This document shows positions 38,527-52,100 of a stretch of 64,000 bases of DNA, piece by piece; the stretch's first letter is position 1; each line of letters opens with the position of its first letter. The DNA comes from Hymenolepis diminuta (Eukaryota; Platyhelminthes; Cestoda; Cyclophyllidea; Hymenolepididae). Below the pieces are notes generated by a model. It saw nothing but the letters and a program-made list of their open reading frames with translations. It searched no databases and was not told the origin of the DNA. The stretch covers positions 2,270,406 through 2,334,405 of the forward strand of contig CAADRB010000019.1 in NCBI GenBank assembly GCA_900708905.1, in the 5' to 3' direction. A program made the translations under genes and the position numbers.

Positions 38527-40179
38527 ATGCCAATAAAGTTTTTTGAGCAATTAAAAGAAAAATCACGTAGGAAAAAAGAAGAGCGAGGCCAGGAGCCAAA
38601 ACGCAAAAGTAAAAACGAAAAAAAAGGAAGACAAAAGAAGTCCAAAGGCGGAAAGAACGAAAGGAAAGGTGGAAATTTATTCAAAAGAATTAAATATGAC
38701 CAAATGCGACTAAGGGACAAGGAAGCCACATATTTAAATATTGCAGAAGATGCCTTATTCATTGAGAACGATAAATCAAACAATAACGAATATGGCAGTG
38801 CAGACCCCAATGTTCTGACCAATAACATTGCTCTGACTGGAGATGGTGACGCTAACTTAAATAACGCTTATGTAAATTCTGATCCCCAACAAGGTTTCAC
38901 TATGAAAGATGGAGAAATTAAGGAGGTTGCTAACAACGATAAATCGCCTGCCTTAGTGGAACATGAAGTTGATGCGAAAAAAGAGGAATTGCCTGAAATT
39001 CAAAATAATTCTCCTGTAGCCTATAACGGCCGGCACAAATCACTTTCGATGAATCCAGAAACTCAACCTGAAGAACTGGGAGCATTATCAAAAAACACAC
39101 CAACTTCAAATCCGGAACCTAAACAGAGAGAACCAACCCCGTTATCCAAAGCTACGGACAATACAATTCCTTCTGTGAATGAATTGTCAACAAACAATAT
39201 CCACGCATTTGGAGAGGTAAATGCAAAATCTTCCGGTGAAAATTCTCCTAAAAGCAAAGCACCAAAAGAACCCGGCTTCTCAGTTGTTATGCCAGCACCT
39301 TCGTCCTCTCTAGTCGAATTCAAATCCTCCGACCATAATGAGCCGTTAAAAGCTTCAGAATCGTCAACTTCCAGGAATAATGGTCCGATACCACAAAATA
39401 TACAAGCCTCACTCACCAAAACATCGAACCAACATCAAATGCCTGAACACAAACCTATTGTAGGCATCTTGAAAAAGGCTTCCTCACCAACTGAACAATC
39501 GCTCGATCATGTTTCTTCTTCTGCTCAAATTATAAAAAATCCACCTCAAAGTACAAAACCTTCTGATGCGAAACAACCCATCGTAGCTTCTTCTAGATTT
39601 AACGTTTCCTCAACCAAACCGAAGTTAGATGGTGTGAACGATAAACCGAATAGAAATAGTGATGAAAGAGAATTGTGGGAACGAGGGAGTAATGTCAAAT
39701 CGTATGTGCATGATTCCAAAGCCACACCAGGGCCTTGCGTATCGAATGCAGTCTCGGCTAGTCGTTCAGGCAAAAATGAGGGAGCTGCAGCTTTCCCAAT
39801 GGCTGCCAGTGTGGTAAAAGCTCAATCGATTTCTAAACAATCTAAAAATGGAAAGCCAAAGACCAAATACGATGCCAATTCAAATTCTACCTCTTCGGAC
39901 AACTCTGACGTATCCAGTTCCAGCTCAACCTCTAGTTCATCAAGCTCAGATTCTTCAGATTCAAGCTCATGGAGTACTTCCGATTCTTCCGAATCAGAGT
40001 CGGATTCATCCTCCAGCTCTTCATCTACCTCTTCAGACTCAGACTCAGACTCAGACTCAGACTTTGACTTCACCGATTCTAGCAGTAGTAGCACAAATAC
40101 TTCTGAAATCGTAGGTAAAAATGCCAAAGTAATCACCCAAAGGCAGTGCTTTTCAAAGCCCAAAGAGGAAAGATTTTGA
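38527..40179 (+). CDS. Large Ser-rich disordered protein with basic head and Ser/Asp tail
   Basis: 550 residues from the ATG at 38527; an in-frame ATG at 38494 lies inside the predicted intron, so I prefer 38527. A 3' splice site (TTAATTGCAG) ends at 38512, 14 nt upstream of the start. Residues 1 to about 60 are Lys/Arg/Glu-rich (IKFFEQLKEKSRRKKEER...), and residues about 60-430 are Asn/Ser/Pro/Lys-rich and look disordered. Residues about 455-525 are a Ser/Asp/Glu tract with many casein-kinase-2-type sites and a pure (SD)5 run encoded by TCAGAC hexamers. A short basic C-terminus ends KPKEERF. There is no signal peptide or transmembrane segment, so it is probably nuclear or cytosolic. A poly(A) signal AATAAA is at 40271-40276. 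I recognise no family; Nopp140-like or other acidic phosphoproteins are only analogies. Confidence 0.8.
   Translation: MPIKFFEQLKEKSRRKKEERGQEPKRKSKNEKKGRQKKSKGGKNERKGGNLFKRIKYDQMRLRDKEATYLNIAEDALFIENDKSNNNEYGSADPNVLTNNIALTGDGDANLNNAYVNSDPQQGFTMKDGEIKEVANNDKSPALVEHEVDAKKEELPEIQNNSPVAYNGRHKSLSMNPETQPEELGALSKNTPTSNPEPKQREPTPLSKATDNTIPSVNELSTNNIHAFGEVNAKSSGENSPKSKAPKEPGFSVVMPAPSSSLVEFKSSDHNEPLKASESSTSRNNGPIPQNIQASLTKTSNQHQMPEHKPIVGILKKASSPTEQSLDHVSSSAQIIKNPPQSTKPSDAKQPIVASSRFNVSSTKPKLDGVNDKPNRNSDERELWERGSNVKSYVHDSKATPGPCVSNAVSASRSGKNEGAAAFPMAASVVKAQSISKQSKNGKPKTKYDANSNSTSSDNSDVSSSSSTSSSSSSDSSDSSSWSTSDSSESESDSSSSSSSTSSDSDSDSDSDFDFTDSSSSSTNTSEIVGKNAKVITQRQCFSKPKEERF
40033..40062 (+). repeat. Coding hexanucleotide tandem (TCAGAC)5
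   Basis: Five perfect TCAGAC units encode Ser-Asp repeats within the 38.5-kb gene. Identical codons throughout suggest recent slippage rather than old selection on the peptide alone. Confidence 0.9.
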
Positions 40180-40270
40180 AATTATTGGTAAACATTAATA
40201 TACGACGCTTATTTTTACCTGAATGAATTTGGCAATTGAATTTTGGATATGCTTTGTTTATCGATAAGGT

Positions 40271-40276
40271 AATAAA
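40271..40276 (+). terminator. Poly(A) signal of the 38.5-kb gene
   Basis: AATAAA 92 nt after the stop codon. Confidence 0.6.
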
Positions 40277-41207
40277 GTAATTTATGTCAGAATGTCAGTT
40301 GAGCTCTCTTGGCAAAAATTTTTATGTTGGTCATGTATGGTCTTTGGAAATAAAGTTTAAATTGAATTTTATTTTTAAATGGAGAACTGAAACATAAGAA
40401 ATGCTGGGGTCTAACCTATCACGATTAGATGTTATTGATACAGAATATAAGAAGAAAAAAGAAGTTGAAGGCAACCGATATTAAAATATATAACGTTGTT
40501 TTGGTATTCCAAACATTCGGTTTTACTAATGTAAAACACTTGTATATTTTAAAGTTCCAATTAGACGAAGTTATATGAGAGCAAAATATAGTTTTGGCAT
40601 GTCAATATGTTAAAGGTGGAGCGCTGAGTGAGATTTAGATAACGAATAATTTCCAATATATCCAGTAGAATACGAATTCTAAATCGAAATCTGTTCCCAT
40701 TCCTTTTTTAACAAAATACAGTCCTTTCATTCCCTTCAAAATATAAATTTTTCAGAAATTTTAAGATGGAGAATCAAAATCTGTTTTGACAGGAAGATAA
40801 TTCATGTTTTACTTAACACAATTATTAAGAAATAAGTTCAAAGATACTCCAGTCATCTAAATTTAACTCCATTTAGTCATACTATTTTTTGCTCTGGAGT
40901 AGCTTATCTTGTTTTATTTTCATCACAAAGATTTATTAATAGCCTCATAGTAATGACTTGCTGAAAATATAAATTTGGTCTCGCCTGCTAAAAGCTCTTT
41001 AAATAAATATACCAGGTCTAGTACTTTCATAGAATAGTATTGTTTTGTTTTCTCATTACAATAGGAATAAACCAAACATGATAGACGTGAAAACCTACAA
41101 ATTATTGTGATTTTGACTGATAAAACTATAACCTTTGTCATCAAATTTCAATGGAAAAAATCAATCAAATCATTGAAGTTTAAGAATGACCGATTAAATT
41201 TAAAAAA

Positions 41208-41465
41208 ATGGAACAAGCACAGCACGATTTAGAGGTGACTTTCCATGAAGATCTCCGAACGCTTATAGGCCTCAGGTTATTATCAGACTGTGTAGTTAAG
41301 ATAGCAGTAATGCGAATACAAATATTGATGGATAAAAGCAAAAGAAGCAAAGAACTCTTAGAATCGTCATGCAAAACTCACTATCAAAGGTTCTATAACC
41401 AAGTCCCAGAGACTTTTGAAATTGTAGATGAATACCACAGGATAGATCGATTTCAAATTAAATGA
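41208..41465 (+). CDS. Small hypothetical protein, 85 residues
   Basis: Unrecognised 85-residue frame from an ATG in good context (AAAAAAATGG) to TGA, with AATAAA 48 nt after the stop (41513-41518). A possible acceptor (GAAGTTTAAG) ends 23 nt upstream of the start. The protein is probably largely helical (DLEVTFHEDLRTLIGLRLLSD... QILMDKSKRSKELLESS), has two Cys and no signal peptide. It is about 1 kb downstream of the large Ser-rich gene on the same strand. The poly(A) signal and composition favour a real small gene, but no homologue comes to mind. Confidence 0.4.
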   Translation: MEQAQHDLEVTFHEDLRTLIGLRLLSDCVVKIAVMRIQILMDKSKRSKELLESSCKTHYQRFYNQVPETFEIVDEYHRIDRFQIK

Positions 41466-41512
41466 TAAATTTATATGAACCTGTATTACATTCTTCTTTA
41501 AGAAAGTTATTA

Positions 41513-41518
41513 AATAAA
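41513..41518 (+). terminator. Poly(A) signal of the 41.2-kb small gene
   Basis: AATAAA 48 nt after the stop. Confidence 0.4.
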
Positions 41519-44500
41519 TGAATTATTTGGTTGGAAATATTGGAATTACTTTTCAGTCGCCTTACATTATAAATTACGATATAATAAAAGCATTGCTGTA
41601 TTCCGAATAATATATATTTACGTAGATTGTTTACATTTCAAAGCACTCAATATGAATCAATAACCTCGTCTCTGACTCATTTTATTCTCCTAATGTAATA
41701 AAAATCTTTATGGTAATATTTTTAATATTGTAATTTTATTTACAATGCGTTGGCTCATACGTGTATATCTGTTGTGATCTTCTTTTGCATACAGTATTCT
41801 GAAATCAGCCCTATACTGTCTCATTTTGCTAAAATAATTATTTCGTGCCAATTTGAGGCGATAGTAGGAAATCACATTGAAATCGATATCTGAGTACTAG
41901 CTGGTAATATTAATTGAAGTGTAAATACAGGTAAAATAAAATTTTACACCTTTATAGGTTTAGTGAGATGTACATTTTATATTTCAAGCTTAATCTCTTT
42001 CTAATGGGAATAGATCAACTGATAAAACAAACTGTAATAGAATATTATAAGCATAGAAATGAGTTGGCAGTCATCTCAAACTCCTACATTTAAAAAGTAA
42101 AATAAATTTATTATTATATGACATTTTAAATTGAATCTATAGTCTCTTGGTAATTAGATAATGAGTAATTCTTGGCATATAAAACGTTTACCAAATCCTT
42201 AAATCAAGAATAACGACTTACAGCATTTCTGATTGAGAAAGACTTACTTAAATTCGAACGAACCTGAATCGATGCGTGTATCTTTTATTTTGAAACAAGC
42301 TTTTTAACTCTACGTGGCGGCTGCATGAAAAATGAGTGAAGATTTGAGGGCTGAGGTTAACTGAGTTACCTTTAACTGGATGCAAAAGACCTTGATCTCA
42401 AATACAATTGATCTAAAAAACACCGCTCCGTCACAAGTTCATTTACGTACAAACATAGGTAATAGAAATATTTTTGACTGTCGCATAATAATGTTGAATG
42501 TTTTACTGAAAAAATCAACCACCTATTTTTGCCTTTTTAAATAAGTGAATCATAAACTCCAGTGACATAATTTATCTATTCCGCAGTTTCTCGGAACCAA
42601 TAACACATGTTGTGGTCATAAATTTTTGTCTTTATTAAGGTAGAAGATTGCCTTTGTTTTGACCAGAAGTCAATCATCATCTTTTTAAAAAGCCTCAAAA
42701 CTCAGTGTGTAATATCATGTTTACTAAACAAGTTGCAAATGTCCCCTTATTTAATGCTATTAACTCCTGTTTTGATGCTATGGGCAGCAAACAGTAAAAG
42801 AACATCTATATCAATATCTTTAAAAAGAATTGTGACGTTAGATAATCATGCAATATATAAGCCCACCGTCTTTATACAAAATTTGTAATTAGATATTTTA
42901 GAGAAATCAAAATTAAATATTCTATATATAAAATGGATTAAATTGTGAATGGAATTCGTTTTTCGGGAGTCAGATTTTTCCTTCACTATTTTCATGTATT
43001 CTGCTTTTGAAAACATCTTCTAAATATTATATTATTACTTTCCTAAAGGTGAAAAAAAATCTTTTTTTGAGTTAAGGGTCTCCTTATTCCCTCTCCATAG
43101 TACTGAATTGCTATAGATTTGTTCTGTACCAGTGGGCAAATTGGATTATATAAGAGCAAATGTATCGTTGTACTAGAAAAAATGATTTGCACAGAAATTT
43201 TTACAAATTTAAAAAATATGAGTTTTGCAGTAATTTTGGCATTTATGAGAAACGAAAAAACAAATCCATTAACATTTTTATTTTTTTAAGTATCACATTC
43301 TAGTGATTGATTGAAATTTTGATTTATCACGGGAAATATATTTGATCACATGTTTTGCCTGAGATAAAATTATAGTTAAGTAGTATTAGGTTTCCAAAAT
43401 CCACGTATTGTTTTATATTTGACTTCTTCATTTCATTCCCTAAGTGAAATGCTAAAACATGGCATATAAGCACTGCCCAGAGAGTATCTGCTTAAGGAAA
43501 GGGTGTCAAAAGCTGTCAATAGAATTAAAATAATGAATATAAATAGCGACAGCATTAGAGAAATTATAATTCACAGATTAGGATTTTGTGAAGTAATTGT
43601 GATAAATCACTATTTGTGGAAACAGTAAATGGCTTTTACATCACAGAATTTCAATTTAAAGCATAGACCAATCAGTATTTATTAAACCAGCATTGCACCA
43701 TAAACGATGTGGCAATTTATGTTATCTTGGCTGCCCACGGAGGATTAGTACTTTCACAGTCGCTCAAACTCAAAGGAAGAAGAGAGAAGACCATTCAGTC
43801 AAATAGAAAAATTCTCTGAGTCCACACTGGAAAGACTGCTGTTTTTACTTGATAACTGGATAGTTATTCATTCAGTCATGTAAAAGTGAGAATATTTTAT
43901 TTCCAGGTATAAACAGAGAACAGCAATAATAAACAAACAACTTCTATCAAAAACTCTTTCCGTTTACCAGGAGTGATCAACATGGATGAAGATTCCTATT
44001 CCGATCTCACAACCCCTGATATGGTGGACGCACACTTATATTGCTGCGCACTGTGATGCGTAATCGGAAGTAAAACTTATCAGCTCAGTAATGTTTAATT
44101 TCTCTAAAGGAATGGGATAGAAAATATCTGTTTCATACTTATTATCACTATCGTGATGATTTCCCCGTAAAGAAACTTGCTTCTTAAGTAAGTTTACATA
44201 GATGGCTTTAACTGTAATAATTATTGCAATATGTGCTCTTTCTAAACAGGTACTCAGTGAGAATAATCCAAATAAGCGTTTTGTTTCGCAAGATTATTAA
44301 AAGTGTGGATTCGCCCTACTACTCTCTATAAAATAATACCTCTCATCTTCTGTCATCATAGTACTTCAGGTATAACAATCAATATCAGGTGTTTGACAAA
44401 TGGGTGGTGTCACCGTTTTTAAGTCTTAGTGGAAAGTGTTCGATTTTTTGGAAAATAAACAGTGTAAACTAAAGTACAATTGATTATGATTAAATTTAGG

Positions 44501-47500
44501 CTTTATATATACGACGGTTTTATACCACTGATACAAATCGGGTTGCGTTGATTTACATTTCCCTTTACCAATACTAAAAAGAAGACTTGTATGGGAAGAT
44601 AATAAATAATTATTTTTAGCAACAAGATCATAGTCACCCAAGTTTTTAAACTTTAAATTAAACTAAATCTCTCATTACTGTTTCTTCATCGAATACCTTA
44701 TCAGTCATTCGCTATTTAACATGTAAATGCAGAAAACCTTTTTATAGGGATTAACGTCCAATATATCATTTTTAAATGAAGTGATAACTTTTTAACGTTT
44801 AACGCATGCAACATGATATTTTTGCTTGTTTTTTAATATACATGACTGAGGCTTGTCTGCTCACTGACAGATCAAAAAAGATGAACTTCATTTATGATGA
44901 CAAAATTATAATGATTGGTCAAATAATAGTATTTTTAATTACATATTGAAAATATGTAGTAACATTAGTTTTAAAAACGGTCTACTGTATGACATCAAAC
45001 AAATTTCACAATCGTTGAATAAATCGCAGAAAGTAAAATCACTGCTTAAGTTATCGTACTAATGCCTCCATAAACGTATTCTATTGTTTTCATTAGAATC
45101 AGACTAATAAGCATTTGAACAATTCTTTCGCCTTTAAGCTACACACGCTACTCATTTAATTCAGTAAACGATATGTTTCTAAAAACGCAACTAGAATATA
45201 GTTGAATGCTTTAAATAACAATCTCGCTTAACTGTAATTAATGATTTGTCGAAAATCAATATAAGCAATTCCCTGATAAGCACTTTTTATTATATAAATT
45301 TAATTTCTTTTAAGTAATTATGAATACCAAATCAGTTGTAAAATGAGTAGTTGCAAATTTCAGCGGTAGATGCGATGAAAACTCACTTCGTAGTCCACCA
45401 AATTCTTTTCTCAGTTAACTAGGCCTTATCAAAGAAATTAAAATTAAATTCCTAAGTCAATATACAGCTTCAATCTCAAAGCAAATTTCGAGCCAATTCA
45501 TGAAGATTTAAAATAAGTCTGCTTAATGCAACATCAGTGATACCTTTTTCAAACTTTCGTTAAATGGACTTAATCAACGAGGGAAACATTTTCTAAATTC
45601 TATTTTACATAACGGTAATTTGATGAAGTACCTGGACATTTTAAAGGAAAACTTTCTGATTAATTGTTTACAATAAGGCAAATATTGAAAAAAATGGCAC
45701 TTCGAGTTAAACATTGTGTTTATACTAGTAATAAATTATTGTATTTTAAATAACCGTTAAAAGATTTCCAAATAATATTATTTCACTTGTACCTATAAAA
45801 ATAGACGAAATAACTTATTCATAAAACACGAATTAGCAAACGACTAAAAGAATCAATACATTTAATAAATAATTGAAGAAAATTTTATATTAACGCACAC
45901 TGAGACGTCCCATTAAAATGTGACTAAATTCTTCCTTAGATTAGGTGTGATTTTAGTTAAATTTAAATTTAATTATAAGAAGCTTATAAGTTCTCTCCAT
46001 CATATTCCTGGAAACTTTATTCATAGGAAATTATAAAAAAATTATGCTTTTAACACAAAATGTTATACTTCCTGAATATGACTAATTCCGTTGGCAAAAA
46101 ATAAGAATAAACGATTTTAATGGCGAGTTTAAAAGCATAAAGAGCTTCATTTAACTTATTATATAAGTATTGAAATGTAGTTTCTATTGTTCCTCTTAAT
46201 TCCTCTTGACCTTACTGTTTATTTAAACAAATTAGAACAAAAGAATTGTGTCATTGAATGCATTAAAGCCTCTCATCAATATTAAGATCCAATTTAAAGT
46301 AACACAAATCGAAGAGCTTAATCTTATTTATTCTTATTAAGCTACTGAATTGTGACCTATAATAATTATAACTCCGAAACAAGCGATAGAATTATAATAC
46401 GCATTTGATACTGTGTGCCAGCGATTAATACAAAATAATTGTTCGTACCTTTATGATTAAAAATTATGCGGATCGCAGTTTCGAGCAATAAACAGAGCAA
46501 TTTAATATGTAAATTCTATGCTTATTCAACAGTAGAATAATTTTTAGTCAACATGAATTTTCTTTTATTTTTATTAAGATAGAATTATTTATTATTTGTT
46601 ATTAAGATTCGACTCCGTGTATTGACGCTGTCTTCAAGTCTCAATAATAGCAAGGGAATAAATTTTATGCACCTTTTCCCCACCGTGTGATTATAAATAA
46701 AAGTAAACATTCAGTATTTGTGAGAGCTATTTGAGTGCAACTAAAATTCTGAGCACAATAAATATTCAAATAAATCGAGCTGACCTCGTGTATCGTCTAA
46801 CTGCTTTTTAACGTTAACCGAGGGAGTAGCACTGTCATCAAATTTTGACCTCCTTCAACTTTGAACCAGTTTAAAAACATTGTTTTTCAACATAATGGAA
46901 ACGAAATCATTTTTGTGAAAATCAGATTTCTAATGTATCTCATAAAAATATTTGCTTTCATGGCAAAAAATCCTAATTTTCAGTCTTTTCCCTTAGGAAA
47001 TGTTGTACTAAAATGATAAATCCTCATGTTTGATGGACCTTTTTAAATCTGATTAAAAGCTTATCCAGTATTCTTCTCCACGTATAATATTAACAAATTA
47101 AATTTTTTGGCTTCAGTTGATGCTATTTAAAAATCAATACAATTATCGGTGATCCTTTTTAATAAAGTAGATATAACCAAAAAGAGAATTTCTTTATTCT
47201 TAAAAAAAGACGCATTACTTATCAAACTGGTTCATTTCAGGCATCTGACACATACCCCATTGTATTTCGGTACACCAAAATGTCCCGGCTAGTTTAACAA
47301 AATTTATGATAAAAACACTTAATAATATTATGAATATGAGCACTCAAGAATATATGCTAAATGTTGTTAATGAAAAATAACATCGAATCAATATGTTCTC
47401 TAAAAACAAAAATACTCGTGAAATTAAGTTCACAAACTGTTCAAAGGAGATTTGCCAATCATCTAAATATAACCAAATATATTAATTAATATATAATCAT

Positions 47501-49042
47501 ATTAACTGCATAAAATAAATTAATTTTCAAGGCAGAGGCAATACTTTTAGTAGATTGGTGCGCAAGTAAGCAACATTCCAGTACTATTCTTAAAATAAGA
47601 TTGAAATGTTAATAATTTAATGCTCAGCAAGTTGCTTTCCCAAAATGTTACAACCAATCTGGATTGCGCAAAACGATACGTCGATTTTTACTTCATCAGC
47701 TAATTTCACATATTTCGCCCTGATAGGGAAAATTCCAGGATCTTCAAAATTCACACATTCCTCTCATTCCCATTATATTCCGGAACTTTGTTAATTTAAT
47801 ATATCATTTTATTTACTAGAATGTGCTACTGTATGAAAAATGGTTACATTTAATTTCCTTTTCTTAAGAATTCAAATTTTTTAATTGATCATAGGCCATT
47901 TTTTCGCTGTACAATTCCTTTTTGATTCAGGATACGTTTAAAAGTAATTTCTACTTAACCCCTTATGAAATTACATTTCTGGTATAATAAAATTTTGTGG
48001 TTTTAACTTTCAAACACTTAAGGATTACCTAACTGATTGATTATAGAAAGCAGTCTTCGAAATTAAAATTCGAAGAGGATATTTCAACAAATGAAATTAT
48101 TTTATGCAAATGTGTAATTTTCTCTCTCAATTTTGACCTTTTATTAGATAAATAATCGTGATCTCTAATAAAGCTTCATTAATGAGCTCATAATTTTTAT
48201 TGAAATGAATTTACTTGTTTTATTTTTCAACAGATTCTTGAGTGGTGAGCAAAGCCCTTAATGCTAAACATAATCACAATTTTAATGATGTCTGATTGTC
48301 TGATTAGGTCTTTTGTAACCAATCTTTTCATTTTGTTAGATTATAAATAGTGGCATCATATGGTTTTTAATATTTTCTTTTAAAGTAACATTTCATTACG
48401 AAATACCCTACAATAATGCCAGTTTGTAATGTCTACAAAATCAATAGTACGCTTTGCAAAAGTTTATAATAATATGAACAATTAAATTGCATTAATTGAA
48501 AGCCGACTTTATGATAAATACAATATACATATGAATATTTGTCTCCTATGTCCTAACTTATGCCTTCTTCTTCAAGTTTACTCTCTTCTTTTATGTCCAT
48601 CCGGAACATTTCACGATATCCTTTATTTCGACACTTCGAAATGAATAAAATATTAGCACTCCGCCTTGTGAAATACTAACCACAAAATTAAGTCATCACA
48701 TACTGGTAGGAATATGAGTGATTTAAACTATATTAATGACACATTCCGAAGCACTTTAAAAGATCGCATTAAACTTTGCAAATAAATGTGGTAATTAAGC
48801 TTAGACTGAACGCTCAAAGATATCATATTGATGATATATTTTAATAAATTGAGCAATAGATGTTCAAAAATAAACAGAAGGGAAAAGTTACACAAGGCAT
48901 TAATTTTTAATTTAAAAAAAAAGAAATTGCGTTAGAGTGAAAATTTTTCATTTTAATTGAAGGAATATTGTAATCAGTGTATTCCATAAATAAATGAAGT
49001 TTCTTTCGATGAGAAAAATATCTATCGCCTCCTTTGTGACCG
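41519..49042. other. Long gene-poor AT-rich region
   Basis: About 7.5 kb of AT-rich DNA with very few open frames. The only point of note is a 24-codon frame at 43982-44056, 11 nt after a good acceptor (CGTTTACCAG at 43970), reading MDEDSYSDLTTPDMVDAHLY and four more residues. It is too short to call. Confidence 0.5.
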
Positions 49043-49162
49043 TTAAACTTGGAGTTGGTCGCGCCATATTCGGCCAGAATGTCGTTCAGGGATTTTTGTC
49101 ATATTGCTAGTTTCTAACGTGTCACTCATTTTATTTTCGGCCGTCTCCCAATTTGATTTCAT
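49043..49162 (-). other. Candidate mini-gene or exon, 39 codons
   Basis: Minus-strand frame beginning MKSNWETAENKMSDTLETSN, with ATG 3 nt after an acceptor (CTGAAATTTTAG). It sits in a patch clearly richer in G+C than its surroundings. The acceptor-then-ATG layout recalls the basic-head gene family, but the sequence match (Trp then Glu near the start) is weak. It may be a decayed member or a small exon. Confidence 0.2.
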
Positions 49163-52100
49163 TTTCTAAAATTTCAGAGACTATCACGGATTATCGATGA
49201 AAACGATTTATTTTAAATTATTTTTTTAAATACTGCAAATTTACCCTATTTAAATAACTTTTAACTATTTTTTAAAATTCACTTAAAAATATCAATCCAA
49301 ATGTAGGTGATTATTTTATTAAATTATTCCCATTTCAATTCAATGAACAGTGTATCGTAGAGTGAAGTTTCTTTAAAACAGATATCTCATATTATTTAAA
49401 AGGAAAACTTAATTTGCTTTTCAAAACGTAGGTAATGAATCTATCTTTCAGCCATGAACCCGTTGCGTCGAGTAAATGCAAAAAATCAAAATATTGCCTT
49501 CAGTTTAAGAAACTTAAACTACAAAACATGACGGAAAATAAAGTAATTTATTTGCATTTATAAAGATTATCCTATAAAACATGGTTTAAACATTTGGTAT
49601 TCCTCGTAATTTGTAAGAAGATTCTATTGGAATGCCAATGTTTAAGTTGTTTTAAGATACGACAAATAAAGCCAAATTTTCAAAAAAATCAAGATACGAA
49701 CTTTAAGGCAGGTTTTTGTTTATATCTTTTAGAATCTGTTACTTAAATTAGTTAAATGGGAGTAATATAGGTGAAGTTTACATAGTCGTCTTGGATGTGC
49801 TGTCTTTTTAGTGGTCAATTAAAACAACCATTTTAGAGTTTTTCTTTCATTTTATTGTTTGTTTTCCAAATTGTTATAGAAATTTTGCAAGAATATCACA
49901 ACCTAAAATAAGTATCCATAAACTTGTTTTGACAGTATTTTGCACCCAACAATGTCAACTTTTACTAGATCCCTGCAAACCAGTAATTAAAAATATTCAA
50001 TGTTACAAATTGGAAATATTATTTGACACTCTATAATACTACAACCACATAAGTAATAAGAGCCTTAAGTACACTTTTTCTTCAGAATTATTAGGAGTTT
50101 ATTAATTAATATAATCGGAAATTAATGTTTGTGTTCGATAGGCTGGCAGTCATCACAATTTTATACTAAATAACTTTAAAAGTTTTTCATCAAAGAAAGT
50201 ATTTTAATTCAAAATTAATAATCATTTTTGCATTGCTCTTTCCTTTTCAATATTGATTTACTAATGGATACATTCCTATACGTCAAACTAATATCCTTGA
50301 GAAGGCTTTTAATAGAGAAAGTAGATGGAAATTTCACATAATAAATGCTTTTTAATATATCTCAAGCAAATTTGATAGATGAATCATGCAGAGGATGGTT
50401 ATTATAACTATGACACTAATAATTGTCAAGCATTTAAAAAAACTTTTTTCCAACATTTATCTTTTGGAGAAGAATAAAATCATGGGGTCTCCCTGGTAAA
50501 GTACTTGAATTCCGCTATCTCCTTAACCAGACTTTACCCATGAGATTTGCAATTTCAAGCATTTGATGTACACCAGTCATTAAATATAATATTTTTCTTG
50601 TACGTTGTCAGTGCTAAACTTCAATGCCCCGGTAATTTATCATTGTAAAATCTTCTGAAGTGTTTCCATATTAGTTCTGATTTAAAATTAAGAGATAGAG
50701 GTTAATAAATCAAAATCCGTCTAAGTTATAGGAGTTAAATAATTTATTGGCATTTTTATAAGGCGCAAAGGTATTTTGTTTAATCTTAATAAAAGTTATT
50801 ACCAAAATGAAGTTAGACTTTATTAATAATTTGTAATTATTTTGAGTTTTCCTTATAGTATTGACGCCACAAAACTCCTACTGAAGGCATAGCCTGACAG
50901 TTAACCATCGGTTAGGGCTAAAATTATGCAGGTCTAAAATTAGCCTCACAGCAACCTTTTTTTGGTTATTCGTGATCTCCATGATTGCCATAATGAAAAA
51001 TAAGACTTGTGAGGTATTTTGTTACAACAGAGTAAGTCGCATTAAAAATAACATTTGGCCTTGAGAGTCTAATGGATCATTAGACATTATGATTAAGTAA
51101 TTATCAAAATTTGAACAATTACTTATTTTTATAAATTATAACCAATTTTAATTACAAGATGGGCACAAAATCTCATTTAAAACGCAAATTTTTATATAAA
51201 AATAAAGTTGAAATTCTTTCGCTCCATAATTTGACTAAAACGTATTGATTACTTCTGGGCAGGAAGTACAAATTTTAATGTAAGTAAATATATCATATTC
51301 GCCATTTACTGGATTTAATGATGTAAACTTTTTGTACTCTACCCCATTTACATCAGAATTACAAGTGATAAAAACTGGTCTAGTGAAGTTGAGGGAATTA
51401 AACACGATATAAAGGAAATCAAACAGTCTGGGAATCGACATGGAGCAAGTAAGATCATAAATGTCAAATTGTGTAAAGTTCTACGTAAATCGTATGAAAG
51501 AAGAATAGTTATTTTTAAATTCTGGTAATATTTAGATATCAGTAATTTGGAAAACCTTAACTACGAATTGGGTCCAAATTTAATAAGGAAATTACTGATC
51601 GCGGTCATTGAAACTATGAAAGCTCTTTAAAACACTCCATACTAGTTCGTATCTTTCAAAAAACATAGTTATATAAATCTAAAACTTCCATGGAAACTTA
51701 CAATTATTTAAAAGTTTGCAGAGTTCGTGTTAAGAATAAAATTCTATTTTTCACTATCTTCTCATTTATGGCGAGAACATTACTAAAAGAATAGCATCCC
51801 ACGAAAATTTTATCCCCCGTACTCTGAAATTGAATGCAAATGCTTTATAGTAATCATATAAAACGCAAATAACGCAGATTATTTGTCCATATTTATAACG
51901 AAATTGGATATTCTTCTCCGAAATTTAATTAGATCATTGATCCGGTGATACAGTGGCCGATTTTGACAAATCAAAGCTCATTTGTATCTACTTAGTAAAA
52001 GGATGCATCAGTTAACGTACCTTTCTGTGAAATCAAATGTTGCGGGAATAAAATTCATCGGTACACATCAAATAAACGGAATGATCGGGCGGACTGGTTT

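Noticed and set aside
39822..40163. 113-codon minus-strand Glu/Ser-rich frame
   Set aside because: Antisense of the Ser/Asp repeat of the 38.5-kb gene; repeats of this kind open several frames.
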